A stretch of DNA of 64,000 nucleotides from Coliplasma sp045538555 (GCA_045538555.1 JAZSRP010000002.1:1-64000), one strand, 5' to 3'; shown: positions 23,393 to 31,729, counted from the first letter of the stretch. Translations and numbers: made by a program. The notes: a model not told the origin generated them from the letters alone.

Positions 23393-24282
23393 TAAAAAGC
23401 GGAATCTTGGTTATTGACAAACCGGCAGGAATAACCTCTCACAATGTTATTGGAAAGATTCGATATCTTTTGGGTGAGCGGAAAATCGGTCATTGCGGAA
23501 CACTTGATCCCATGGCAAGGGGAATTTTGCCCGTTATGATCGGTACTGCCGTAAAAGCAAGTGAATATCTGGTAGATCACGACAAAAGATATTTTGCCGG
23601 CATCAAACTGGGAGTTTCTACCGACACTCAGGATCTCACAGGAACCGTTTTGGAGACATTTGAGGGAGAACTGCCCGATTTTGATACCTTTTCACGGATA
23701 GCAAAATCATTTGAAGGCGAGATCATGCAGACCCCTCCTATGTATTCTGCTCTAAAAGTTGGCGGCATAAAGCTCCTTGACCTTGCAAGAGAGGGCGTTA
23801 CCGTTGAGCGCAAGGCCAGAAAGATCACTGTGTATTCCTGTGACCCGATACAGACTTCTGACGGGCTGTTTCTTGACGTAAAGTGCTCACGTGGAACCTA
23901 CATCCGCACATTATGTGCCGATATTGGTGATGCGCTGGGTTGCCATGCAGCCATGAGCTCATTGGACAGAACTGAGGTTGGAGCTTTTTCAAAGCAGGAT
24001 TCGATTCCCTTTGATGATCTCAACGGAATGACACGAGAAGAGATCATTGAACGTATCATTCCTATTGAAAAAATGTTTTTGCATCTGCACGAGATACGGC
24101 TGGACGCCTTTTATCACCGATTGTACCAGCACGGTGAAAAAATACGTACATCCAAGCTCAGAGGCGTCAACCGTGAAAAAGGAACTCTCTGGCGTGTATA
24201 TGACGAAGAGAGGTTTCACTCCTTGGGTGAGATTACGGAAATCGACGGGCGTGACTGTTTTTTTATGAAGAAACTGTTTTGA
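23386..24282 (+). CDS. truB: tRNA pseudouridine-55 synthase
   Basis: 298 residues. It makes pseudouridine 55 in the T-loop of nearly all tRNAs. The catalytic Asp lies in GHCGTLDPMARG at about residues 36-47, preceded by the ILVIDKPAGITSHNVI opening. RGTYIRTLCADIG is also family-typical, and a short C-terminal PUA-like region follows. GTG start at 23386 (a second GTG follows) overlaps nrnA by 7 nt. The usual next genes ribF and rpsO are absent; a terminator follows instead. Confidence 0.95.
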   Translation: MVIKSGILVIDKPAGITSHNVIGKIRYLLGERKIGHCGTLDPMARGILPVMIGTAVKASEYLVDHDKRYFAGIKLGVSTDTQDLTGTVLETFEGELPDFDTFSRIAKSFEGEIMQTPPMYSALKVGGIKLLDLAREGVTVERKARKITVYSCDPIQTSDGLFLDVKCSRGTYIRTLCADIGDALGCHAAMSSLDRTEVGAFSKQDSIPFDDLNGMTREEIIERIIPIEKMFLHLHEIRLDAFYHRLYQHGEKIRTSKLRGVNREKGTLWRVYDEERFHSLGEITEIDGRDCFFMKKLF

Positions 24283-24301
24283 TACCCTGTTGCAACAAAA
24301 T

Positions 24302-24352
24302 AAGACAAGAAAAATGTGGTAGAATGACTCTGCCGCATTTTTTGTCTTTTTT
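24302..24352 (+). terminator. Terminator of the rimP-truB operon
   Basis: A long stem, AAAAATGTGGTAGA (24310-24323) with TCTGCCGCATTTTT (24329-24342, two G-U pairs), and a 5-nt loop. AAGACA/TGTCTT arms extend it further, and a T-rich tail follows. It lies just before the parB ribosome-binding site. Confidence 0.88.
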
Positions 24353-24363
24353 GGAGGAGTTAT

Positions 24364-25218
24364 ATGACATTTTTTCACGGTTCTTGTAAAGACAGGCTGG
24401 CTTTTCTGCCAACAAAAAACCTGGTTCCCCACCCCTGTCATCCAAGATGGGATTTTGACCAAAAGGAGCTGGACCGGCTCTGCATCAGCATCAAGCAGTT
24501 GGGACTTTTGCAACCGTTGGCAGTAAAAAGGCAGGGACGAAAATACGTGATTCTCTGCGGAGAACGAAGATGGAGAGCGGCAAAGATACTGGGGCTGAAA
24601 AAACTGCCCTGCCTTGTGATAAAAAACAAAAAACGCCAACCCGTCTGCTCGTTTGCAGAAAACCACGTCAGAGCAGAGCTGTCATGCTTTGAGGAGGCGG
24701 ATTTGTTTTTGGAACACAAACGAAAAGTACAGGACGGCCTGTCAGAGATTTTTTGTGTTGATGAGGCATACATATCCCAACGATTAAAGCTGGCAATGCT
24801 GGATCCACGTGAAAGATTGACGGCAGTACGCAACGGCATTCCCATCAAACAGTTGGACGCACTGTCAATGATTGACTCCCCTGCAGTAAGAAATTCTTTT
24901 TTTCAGTACATTTTGCGTGACAGACCTGACGAAAAAACCGCATATCGATTGGCAGAAGCTCTGAAAGAAGGAAAAGACATCCTTGCTGTCAAAAAGATTC
25001 AAAAGGTGGCAGGGCTGAACGATCTTAAAAAAAACAAAAAAATTCCACTGAAAAAAGGTGCAATAAGTGATCTTCAGTTCTTTTTCAACACTGTGGAGCG
25101 TGCTGTTGCTTTTTTGGAGGAGTCCGGAGTAAACGCCAGTTGGAGCAAATCACAAACCGAGTCAGAGGTCACGGTCACAGTTCATATCTGCACAAAAAAA
25201 GAGCCGTCAGTCATCTGA
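24364..25218 (+). CDS. ParB/Spo0J/Noc-family DNA-binding protein without a ParA neighbour
   Basis: 284 residues. The N-terminal ParB CTPase domain has the opening LPTKNLVPHPCHPRWDFD, the nucleotide-binding GERRWRAAK (about 76-84) and ENHVRAELSCFEEA, where typical ParB has ENxQREDLxPxEEA. A helix-turn-helix region follows (FCVDEAYISQRLKLAML). ParB proteins load at parS and organise the origin; Noc-type members control division. No ParA is adjacent and I see no parS copy nearby. An extra parB paralogue or Noc-like regulator is more likely than the main segregation gene. GGAGGAG precedes the ATG. Its 3' end is built into a terminator stem. Confidence 0.85.
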   Translation: MTFFHGSCKDRLAFLPTKNLVPHPCHPRWDFDQKELDRLCISIKQLGLLQPLAVKRQGRKYVILCGERRWRAAKILGLKKLPCLVIKNKKRQPVCSFAENHVRAELSCFEEADLFLEHKRKVQDGLSEIFCVDEAYISQRLKLAMLDPRERLTAVRNGIPIKQLDALSMIDSPAVRNSFFQYILRDRPDEKTAYRLAEALKEGKDILAVKKIQKVAGLNDLKKNKKIPLKKGAISDLQFFFNTVERAVAFLEESGVNASWSKSQTESEVTVTVHICTKKEPSVI

Positions 25219-25230
25219 CGGCTCTTTTGG
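25194..25230. terminator. Bidirectional terminator overlapping the parB-like stop codon
   Basis: Perfect 10-bp stem GAGCCGTCAG (25201-25210) and CTGACGGCTC (25215-25224) with loop TCAT. The TGA stop codon (25216-25218) is part of the 3' arm. T-runs lie on both sides (TTTT on plus, seven T on minus), so it serves the parB-like gene and the convergent surface-protein gene. Confidence 0.92.
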
Positions 25231-25241
25231 GATCAACTTGA

Positions 25242-26042
25242 TTATTTCTTCTTTTTGAGTACAAGAATAACAACTGCAACAACAACTACAACGCCTGCTG
25301 CGATTGCGATCCATACCCAAGAGGGTGTACCCTCGGTATCCATCTCGGAGGTGGTGCCGGAAGCGTTGTCAACAGAGGTTGCAACAGATGCAGTCTCAGA
25401 AACTGCCTCAGAGGTGGTGTCTGCAGTGTCATCCTCGGATACTGCATCGGATGTAGCTACGTCCTCAGAAACAACGTCAGAGGTGTCCTCGGATACTGCA
25501 TCGGAAGTAGTGGTCTCGGTATCGTCGATCTTGTCTGCATCTTCCTTGGTCATAACGGTCATGGTGCCGTTGGAGCAGGTGCCTGCAGCGATGTCGATGT
25601 TTTCAAAATAGAGGTAGTCACCTTCCTCAACTGCAAGAGCAGCAACCTTTGATTCCCAGTTGGGGAAAGCATCAGCTTTGCTGGGGTCGCTGGTAGAAGA
25701 GTGAACAACAACAATGATCTGTCCGTCCTTCAGGTTGACGGAGGGAGAAGCACCGCCCATTGCAGCGCCGTCGGTGGAAGCAACGTATATGTTGGCAGAA
25801 ACCTTGTCTGCAACAAACCAGATTGCCCAAATACCGCAGTTTGCAAGAGCAGCAGTAGAGGTGCAGATGGTAGAATCCTCACCCTCGATGGTGCCGTTGA
25901 TATCGTCGATTTCAAAAACATAACCAACTGCATCGTCATATACTGCATCACCTTTGCTATCCAGTGTGTAGGATGCAAATGCAGAAACGGTAAGTGCAGC
26001 ACAAAGAAGCACGCCAAGTGCGATTGCCAAAAGTTTTTTCAT
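25242..26042 (-). CDS. Secreted membrane-anchored surface protein with a Ser/Asp/Glu/Val-rich repeat stalk
   Basis: 266 residues from ATG 26042 (GGAGG upstream). A signal peptide (MKKLLAIALGVLLCAALTVSAFA) precedes an ectodomain of about 140 residues containing two Cys (STICTSTAALANCG). A low-complexity stalk (about 170-240) repeats variants of TSDAVSED, rich in Thr, Ser, Asp and Glu. At the C-terminus a membrane helix (WVWIAIAAGVVVVVAVVILVL) is followed by KKKK. The helix-plus-Lys tail resembles a stop-transfer anchor without LPXTG. I recognise no ectodomain family. Strong promoter and optimal codons suggest high expression. Confidence 0.78.
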   Translation of the reverse strand: MKKLLAIALGVLLCAALTVSAFASYTLDSKGDAVYDDAVGYVFEIDDINGTIEGEDSTICTSTAALANCGIWAIWFVADKVSANIYVASTDGAAMGGASPSVNLKDGQIIVVVHSSTSDPSKADAFPNWESKVAALAVEEGDYLYFENIDIAAGTCSNGTMTVMTKEDADKIDDTETTTSDAVSEDTSDVVSEDVATSDAVSEDDTADTTSEAVSETASVATSVDNASGTTSEMDTEGTPSWVWIAIAAGVVVVVAVVILVLKKKK

Positions 26043-26080
26043 GTTTTCCTCCAAATATGTTCTTTATTTTGGTCTGTTTT

Positions 26081-26112
26081 ATATTACCATACTATTGACA
26101 AAAGGTCAATAG
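26081..26112 (-). promoter_or_regulatory. Promoter of the surface-protein gene with a palindromic operator-like site
   Basis: A -35 TTGACC (26109-26104), 17-nt spacer and -10 TAATAT (26086-26081). The -35 lies inside a perfect inverted repeat, CTATTGAC (26092-26099), 5-nt loop, GTCAATAG (26105-26112). There is no T-tract, so an operator is more plausible than a terminator. Confidence 0.65.
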
Positions 26113-26122
26113 AAACTTTTTG

Positions 26123-27097
26123 TCACGCCATTTTTGAAAGCATTTCTTCCGTGACCTCGGTGCTCAGCGTTCCGTCATTCAAAAATCTCTCCAGCTCCTC
26201 ACAGACGTGCTGACCGATCTTTTTCAGGCCGTTGTTGGCAAGACCCGCAAGATGAGGGGTCATAATACAATTTTTCAGTGTGCGGAGAGGATTGTCTGCC
26301 GCAGGGGGCTCGGGATCAGTCACGTCAAGACAGGCGTATTTTAGGTTGCCCGCTTTCATGTGCTCATACAACGCGGATTCATCAATTATGCTTCCTCTTG
26401 CGGTGTTGATGAGAACCGCATCTTTTTTCATCATGGGAAGTGTCGCGGCGTTGAACATATGGCGGGTTGCGGGTATTTCCGGTGCGTGAATGGAAACAAT
26501 GTCACTTTGCTTCAGCAGAGTTTCAAGATTGACAACAGTAGCACCCTCCATCTCCGTAACAAAGGGATCGTACAACAGCACGTCAACGGCAAAGGGCTTG
26601 AGAAGCTCTATATAATGTCTGCCCGCCCATCCGCCGCCGATGACACCCACGGTGAGGTCATACAGCTCGCGGATGTTTTCCTTTCCCTCGGCCCAACCGC
26701 CGGCATGAATATTGTCGTTCAGGGCAAAAAAGTTTTTTGATGCCGCAATGGTAAATCCAAGCGCAGTCTCGGACACGCCCATGCTCAATACTCCCGCACA
26801 GGAAGTAACTCGCACTCCTTTTTTCCACAGCTCGTCGGAAACAACGGGTTTTACGCTGCCTGCAGCGTGAATGAGAAGCTTGAGATTGGGACAGACGTCA
26901 AGATAACGCTGATCCGTATGCTCGTTTCCCCATGAGGTTATGAGCACCTCGGTGTCCTTCACCAACGGCTGCAGGGACGCAAAATCTGTTCCTCCGTCGT
27001 TGATGACCACCTCCCCAAGTCCGTTCAGGCGGTCAAGACATTTTTTGTTGAATACCATTTCTCTGGTTCCGGAGTTCATTGCAACGGTAATTTTCAT
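26123..27097 (-). CDS. D-isomer-specific 2-hydroxyacid dehydrogenase family protein
   Basis: 324 residues. A C-terminal Rossmann domain has VGVIGGGWAGR near residues 150-160 (a looser GxGxxG) and the catalytic trio Arg in NTARGSIID, Glu in DPEPP and His in TPHLAG. This family reduces 2-keto acids or oxidises D-2-hydroxyacids such as glycerate, phosphoglycerate or lactate with NAD(H). The substrate is unknown; it lacks the C-terminal ACT domain of long SerA. It follows the enolase-superfamily gene by 21 nt, so the pair may act on one sugar-acid or hydroxyacid route. Confidence 0.87.
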   Translation of the reverse strand: MKITVAMNSGTREMVFNKKCLDRLNGLGEVVINDGGTDFASLQPLVKDTEVLITSWGNEHTDQRYLDVCPNLKLLIHAAGSVKPVVSDELWKKGVRVTSCAGVLSMGVSETALGFTIAASKNFFALNDNIHAGGWAEGKENIRELYDLTVGVIGGGWAGRHYIELLKPFAVDVLLYDPFVTEMEGATVVNLETLLKQSDIVSIHAPEIPATRHMFNAATLPMMKKDAVLINTARGSIIDESALYEHMKAGNLKYACLDVTDPEPPAADNPLRTLKNCIMTPHLAGLANNGLKKIGQHVCEELERFLNDGTLSTEVTEEMLSKMA

Positions 27098-27118
27098 ATT
27101 TGCACTCCCAAATATTTT

Positions 27119-28414
27119 TTATTGAAACATTTTTGTATATCCGTTTGGCTCAAAAAGCACACCGCTTTTCTGATAAAAATCGCTGTCAAGCAAAAGTCCC
27201 CCGCAGGGATTTTTGTCAAATTCCATTCCCGCAGGAAGCATTTTCCCAAGCTGCTCCCAATTCTCGTAGTTTTGGTGACCGTTTATCTCAATAGCTCCGC
27301 AGGTGAGGCCTTTCAGACTGCCGATCCTTGCGGCAAACTGCTTGTTCCATTCTGCCAGCAGAGGAACCACCGTAAGATCGGCACAGAGACAGCTTCCGTG
27401 TTTTTTTTCCACTTCGGCAGCCATAGCAAAAGAAACAGACATTGTTTTTGCAATGGGCTTTAGCGCAACAGCACGGTAACCCTGGGACATTCTTTTTTTT
27501 ACATCCTCCACAGAATGGGCGGATTCATCTGCATTGATAACAACAGGAAGCTGTGTCACGTCGCTTTCATCCGACGGGTCAAAGGGCTCCTCACATATCT
27601 CGATATACTCAAGCGCTCCGATTTTATCCGCAAAATCAAACAACTCCTCAAGCCGGGCAGGTGAATCGTACCTGCCGTTTGCGTCAAGATAATAATGAGC
27701 CTTTCCGTCCACGGTCAGAGGAGTCTCAATATCACGTGCAAGGCAATGTATCTGCTCAAGACGTGACTTGTCCCACTCCAGCATAGAACGCATATCGTCC
27801 TCTTTTGATGAAGGCGAGGCGGTGCCGTGGCCTATCTTGATTTTTAAAAGTCCGCTACCGCGGGCAAGAAGTGTTTTTATTTCTTCATCCCCCACTCCGT
27901 AGCTGACAAGGGGGATGTGCGCCAGTGTTTTGTGTCGGTGAGACAGTGCTTTTTTTGCATAGTCGGGGATCAGACCGTCAAATGATGTGATGCCGTTGTG
28001 TTTTGCCCACAGCGTCCACAAAGCATAATCAATGCCCACCAAGGAATTGAGAACAAAGGTCTCTGCAACAGAAACACCACAGATCCTGTCGGCATATTTT
28101 TTAAGCTGTAAAAAAATCCCGTCGATCATAATGTCGGGACGCAACAACGTTTCACCCCTGAGCATATTGAGCGCTTCTTGGGTGACACTGTTCATCAACG
28201 CACTTGATTTTTCGGAAGTATGAGCACAAAACACCCTTGCATCTGACCACAAAACGCTGATGGTACCGGGAGCAGCCGCACAATGATCCTCCGTCTCAAT
28301 ACAAGAAACAGACTGCCAAAGCTCTGACAGGTATCTCCCCTTAAATCCAAAAGGTGTTTTCAATGGCTCCCGCACAAAGCAAAGGGATGTGTTTGTTATC
28401 CTGACAGGGCTCAT
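27119..28414 (-). CDS. Enolase-superfamily (muconate lactonizing/epimerase-like) enzyme
   Basis: About 431 residues. An N-terminal capping domain precedes a barrel with the superfamily ligands. The KxK motif of the MLE-type subgroup appears as LKIKIG, metal ligands are in LDANGRYD, EICEEPFD and INADESAHS, and a catalytic-type Lys lies in ALKPIAKT. These enzymes abstract a proton alpha to a carboxylate (dehydratases, epimerases, cycloisomerases). The specific reaction is not evident. ATG 28414 overlaps the coaD stop (ATGA) and has GAGGGA upstream, so it is preferred over 28432. Operon coaD, this gene, then the dehydrogenase. Confidence 0.82.
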   Translation of the reverse strand: MSPVRITNTSLCFVREPLKTPFGFKGRYLSELWQSVSCIETEDHCAAAPGTISVLWSDARVFCAHTSEKSSALMNSVTQEALNMLRGETLLRPDIMIDGIFLQLKKYADRICGVSVAETFVLNSLVGIDYALWTLWAKHNGITSFDGLIPDYAKKALSHRHKTLAHIPLVSYGVGDEEIKTLLARGSGLLKIKIGHGTASPSSKEDDMRSMLEWDKSRLEQIHCLARDIETPLTVDGKAHYYLDANGRYDSPARLEELFDFADKIGALEYIEICEEPFDPSDESDVTQLPVVINADESAHSVEDVKKRMSQGYRAVALKPIAKTMSVSFAMAAEVEKKHGSCLCADLTVVPLLAEWNKQFAARIGSLKGLTCGAIEINGHQNYENWEQLGKMLPAGMEFDKNPCGGLLLDSDFYQKSGVLFEPNGYTKMFQ

Positions 28415-28893
28415 CTGTTTTCCCTCAGCCATTCCTCAATGACCTGTCTTGCTCCCTCAGGGACAGCTCCGGTCAGGTCCTTTTTATATTTTATCAGCTC
28501 ACGGACATAGGTGGAGCTGATGTGATCCAGCCCGCTGTCCGCAGGCAAAACAATGCTCTCCTCTACCCCAAGTCCCTTGTTGATAATAAAAAGCTGTCTT
28601 TCATAATCAAAATCCGTTCCGTTGCGTGCTCCCCTTACCAAAACGGCATTTTCGTATTTTTTGCAAAACTCGGCTAAAAGACCCTCGCACAGCTCCACCA
28701 AAACATTGCTTTGGCAGGAGACCGCAGCTTGGATGGCTTTTTTTCTTACAAAATCCGGAACAAGAGTATTTTTTTCGGTGTTGGCAGAAACAGCCACCAC
28801 CACATGGTCAAAAAGTGCTCCGGCACGTCTGATAATATCAAGATGCCCCACGGTGACGGGATCAAACGTACCCGAAATTATGGCGGTTCTCAC
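28411..28893 (-). CDS. coaD: Phosphopantetheine adenylyltransferase
   Basis: About 160 residues. CoaD adenylates 4'-phosphopantetheine, the penultimate step of coenzyme A synthesis. The nucleotidyltransferase signature is present: SGTFDPVTVGHLDIIRRA with the TxGH motif, then VLVRGARNGTDFDYE and the late SSTYVRELI. I chose GTG at 28893 because it is 7 nt from GGAGG and gives the typical short N-terminus. ATG 28899 is the alternative, but it abuts the ribosome-binding site. Paired with rsmD upstream, as in most Firmicutes. Confidence 0.95.
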   Translation of the reverse strand: MRTAIISGTFDPVTVGHLDIIRRAGALFDHVVVAVSANTEKNTLVPDFVRKKAIQAAVSCQSNVLVELCEGLLAEFCKKYENAVLVRGARNGTDFDYERQLFIINKGLGVEESIVLPADSGLDHISSTYVRELIKYKKDLTGAVPEGARQVIEEWLRENR

Positions 28894-28895
28894 TG

Positions 28896-29447
28896 TCATT
28901 CCTCCTCGGGACAACGAATAATGGTAACGTAGGATTTTCCATAACGGTAGAGCTTTTGGTTCATTCCTTCTATCGGCTCAGGAACCCCGTTTTTGTCCGT
29001 TTCTGCCACTATGATGGCGCCGGGAGCGAGAATATCCGCCTCTCTGATGCGCTTTAGCACCACGTCCAACAGCCCTTCGGTATACGGAGGGTCAAGGAAG
29101 ATGAGAGAGAACTTTTCTTTTCCGCCTGCATAGCGCACGTATTCTTTCCAATCAGAGGTGACCACCCGGCACTGCTTCATCAGCTTTGTTTTGAGGGCAT
29201 TTTCCTTGATGACCTCACAGGCAGCACGGGAAGAATCTACAATCACCGCACGTTCTGCGCCTCTTGACAGTGCCTCCAACGCCATCTGACCGCTTCCTCC
29301 AAAAAGATCAAGCACCACTCTGTCATGAAGCTCAAACTGGATGGCAGAAAAAATTGCCTCCTTTGTCAGCTCTGTGGTGGGTCTGGTGTCAATTCCCGTG
29401 AGGGTTTTGAGCTTTGTCCCTCTGGCTATCCCCGTGATTATTCTCAT
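28896..29447 (-). CDS. rsmD: 16S rRNA (guanine-966 N2)-methyltransferase RsmD
   Basis: 183 residues from ATG 29447, preceded by GGGAGG. SAM-binding LDLFGGSGQMALEALSRGA and the catalytic FLDPPYTEG, a DPPY variant of NPPY, are both present. The opening MRIITGIARGTKL matches the family. It methylates G966 of 16S rRNA near the P site. Its first 59 nt overlap the 3' end of uvrC in another frame, so the genes are translationally linked. Confidence 0.94.
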   Translation of the reverse strand: MRIITGIARGTKLKTLTGIDTRPTTELTKEAIFSAIQFELHDRVVLDLFGGSGQMALEALSRGAERAVIVDSSRAACEVIKENALKTKLMKQCRVVTSDWKEYVRYAGGKEKFSLIFLDPPYTEGLLDVVLKRIREADILAPGAIIVAETDKNGVPEPIEGMNQKLYRYGKSYVTIIRCPEEE

Positions 29448-31269
29448 CTGTATTCCTCCCAATTGCCTCATAAATTGCATTTGCAATCTCAGGGGTTATA
29501 CCCTTGACTGCCTGCAACTCCAGAGGTGTTGCATTTTTTATAGATTCGAGTGTTCCAAAATGAAGCATCAGATCGTTGGCTCGCTTTGGGCCAACCCCTT
29601 TGATCTCCGTCAAGCTGCTTTTTTTTACCGCATTTCTCCGTTTTGAATCCATCATAGCAAGAGAATAACGGTGAACCTCTTCCTGTATCTTGTAAACAAA
29701 AACAAATGCGTCTTGTCTTGTTATAAGTGATATCTCATTTTCACCATCTGTAAGGGTGCGGGTTTTGTGGTGTTCGTCCTTTATCATTCCAAATACCGGA
29801 ATGGTTATACCAAGCGAATCAAGCACTTGGTTGGCTGTGTTTACCTGTGCCACACCACCGTCCATCAATATCAGATCGGGATACTCCCATCCCGACTCAT
29901 CGTTATCATGCAAAAAGCGGCGGGTCAAACACTCCTCCAGAGCGCCCGTATCACTTCCCGCAACCGCCTCCCTGACAGTAAAAGAACGATATTTTTTCTT
30001 GGCAAAACTGCCGTTTTCCAAAACTACCATTCCGCAGCTGGTATGCTCACCGCCCATATGGGATACGTCATAGGCCTCTATCCTCTCGGGAAGCACCTCG
30101 AGGCACAACAACTTTGCAAAAGCCACCAACACGTCTTTTTTCCTGTCCTCAGTGGCACGTTTGTGCAGTGTGAGCTGTTTTGCGTTGTCAGAAGCGCGAG
30201 TACACAATGCTCTCATATCCCCTCTTTTTGGACGGGAAATGGAGATGGCATGGCCACTTGTGCAGGACAGGTGCTCGCGCAAAAGCGCCAAGTCCTCCTC
30301 TTCAAAATCAAAATCCACGTATATTTTTTTGGGGACAAATCCTCTGACGCTGTAATAACCGTGCAAAAATGATTGCAAAGTGCCGCTGTTGAGTATCTCA
30401 TCAGCACCGAAGAAGAAATTTTCTCTGTCAACGATAGCTCCGTTGCGCACAAAAAGGAATGACAACGCCGCCCCAAGATCATCGCAAAAAACTCCTACAA
30501 GATCCGCCTCCACGTCGGGCGAGCACACGATCTGTTGTCTGTCATTGAGTTTTTTTACCGCAAAAAGGCAATCCCTGAGCTTTGCCGCCAATTCAAAATT
30601 CAGCGCTTCCGAGGCAGTCTCCATATTTTTTTCCAATTGCTCTATCAGCTTTACACCGTCCCCCTTAAGGAGTGACACGGTACGCTGATACAGGTTTTTG
30701 TATTCTTCCCGAGAGATGTTTCCTTTTATGCAAGGCGCCACGCATCTGCCGATATGATAGTTGAGGCAGGGGCGGCCCTTTCCCTCATCTCTTGGAAAAA
30801 CTTTTCCGCAGGTGGGAAGCGAAAACGTTTTTTTTACAGCAGTGACAATATCACGAGCCACTTTGTGAGACGAATACGGCCCAAAGTATCTGTCGTTGCC
30901 TGAGGAACGCTTGTATACTACAGAAATCTCAGGATAATCGGAGTTTGTGATTTTTATATACGGATATCCGCCGCCATCCTTGAGCTTTATGTTGTATCGG
31001 GGCATAAACTGCTTGATAAACTGGTTTTCCTGTATCAATGCCTCAAGCTCTGTGGCGGTATAATATACTTCAAAATCGCAAACCGATTCCACCATCCGCC
31101 GTGTCTTTCCACGATGCTCGTTGTAGGGAGCAAAATAGCTTGAAACACGGTTTTTAAGTGCTTTGGATTTGCCTACGTATATGACCTTGCCGCTCTTGCT
31201 CCGCATGAGATATACACCCGGGCTTGCGGGCAGCAACCGCGCTTTTTCGTACAATTCCTCACGTGTCAT
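29389..31269 (-). CDS. uvrC: Excinuclease ABC subunit C
   Basis: 626 residues. The GIY-YIG nuclease domain (LPASPGVYLMRSKSGKVIYVGKS) makes the 3' nick. It is followed by the Cys-rich zone around CLNYHIGRCVAPC, a UVR motif (about 200-235), an RNase-H-like domain for the 5' nick (AYDVSHMGGEHTSCGMVV) and C-terminal helix-hairpin-helix repeats (IKGVGPKRANDLMLHF). The last 20 or so residues are polar and overlap rsmD. A standard UvrC, acting with UvrA and UvrB, which are not in the window. No clear promoter directly upstream. Confidence 0.97.
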   Translation of the reverse strand: MTREELYEKARLLPASPGVYLMRSKSGKVIYVGKSKALKNRVSSYFAPYNEHRGKTRRMVESVCDFEVYYTATELEALIQENQFIKQFMPRYNIKLKDGGGYPYIKITNSDYPEISVVYKRSSGNDRYFGPYSSHKVARDIVTAVKKTFSLPTCGKVFPRDEGKGRPCLNYHIGRCVAPCIKGNISREEYKNLYQRTVSLLKGDGVKLIEQLEKNMETASEALNFELAAKLRDCLFAVKKLNDRQQIVCSPDVEADLVGVFCDDLGAALSFLFVRNGAIVDRENFFFGADEILNSGTLQSFLHGYYSVRGFVPKKIYVDFDFEEEDLALLREHLSCTSGHAISISRPKRGDMRALCTRASDNAKQLTLHKRATEDRKKDVLVAFAKLLCLEVLPERIEAYDVSHMGGEHTSCGMVVLENGSFAKKKYRSFTVREAVAGSDTGALEECLTRRFLHDNDESGWEYPDLILMDGGVAQVNTANQVLDSLGITIPVFGMIKDEHHKTRTLTDGENEISLITRQDAFVFVYKIQEEVHRYSLAMMDSKRRNAVKKSSLTEIKGVGPKRANDLMLHFGTLESIKNATPLELQAVKGITPEIANAIYEAIGRNTDENNHGDSQRDKAQNPHGN

Positions 31270-31278
31270 CTGACATAC

Positions 31279-31318
31279 CTACAAAAAATGCCCTGAACCG
31301 AAAAGAGCTCAAGGCAGT
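31279..31318 (-). terminator. Terminator of the HPr gene
   Basis: On the minus strand a 10-bp imperfect stem (TGCCTTGAGC with GGTTCAGGGCA) is followed by TTTTTTG. It lies between the HPr stop and the uvrC start, so uvrC would need read-through or a promoter I cannot see. Confidence 0.75.
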
Positions 31319-31333
31319 GTTTTGATAAAATTA

Positions 31334-31597
31334 TTATTCGTTAAATCCAGCCAAAAGAAGCGCAACGAGACCGTCAACTGCCTCCTGCTCATCGGGACCG
31401 TCTGCAAGTATGGTGATGATGTCACCCTTGGAGATTCCCAGCGAAAGAACGCCCAACAAGCTCTTGGCGTTGGTCCTGCGATCACTGTTTTCTACCCAAA
31501 TGGAGCTGCGGTAGGAATTGGCCTTTTGGATAAAATATGTTGCGGGTCTTGCGTGAAGACCGACTGTATTTAGTATCTCAATGTTTTTTGTGATCAT
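31334..31597 (-). CDS. ptsH: HPr family phosphocarrier protein
   Basis: 87 residues with the whole HPr fold. The active-site His is in VGLHARPA (about residue 15) and is phosphorylated by enzyme I in the PTS. The regulatory Ser (Ser46 equivalent) is in AKSLLGVLSLGI and is the target of HPr kinase in Firmicutes carbon-catabolite control. Since His15 is present, this is HPr rather than Crh. Monocistronic, with its own promoter and terminator; enzyme I is not nearby. Confidence 0.92.
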   Translation of the reverse strand: MITKNIEILNTVGLHARPATYFIQKANSYRSSIWVENSDRRTNAKSLLGVLSLGISKGDIITILADGPDEQEAVDGLVALLLAGFNE

Positions 31598-31620
31598 ATG
31601 AAAACCTCCAGTATAGAGTT

Positions 31621-31649
31621 ATTATAACAAAACCGTCCGTGCAAATCAA
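31621..31649 (-). promoter_or_regulatory. Promoter of the HPr gene
   Basis: A -35 TTGATT (31649-31644), 17-nt spacer and perfect -10 TATAAT (31626-31621), then GGAGG before the ATG. The stretch 31650-31729 shows no clear terminator for the operon upstream. Confidence 0.8.
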
Positions 31650-31729
31650 GTATGAATTTATGACCGAAATCACAAATCTGTCTTATCGCTCGGGGTCTTT
31701 TTTGGCGATTATATCTATCAAGCGGGTTT

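Noticed and set aside
25395..25530. CRISPR-like short repeats
   Set aside because: The repeats are in-frame codons of an acidic protein stalk, unequal and without unique spacers.
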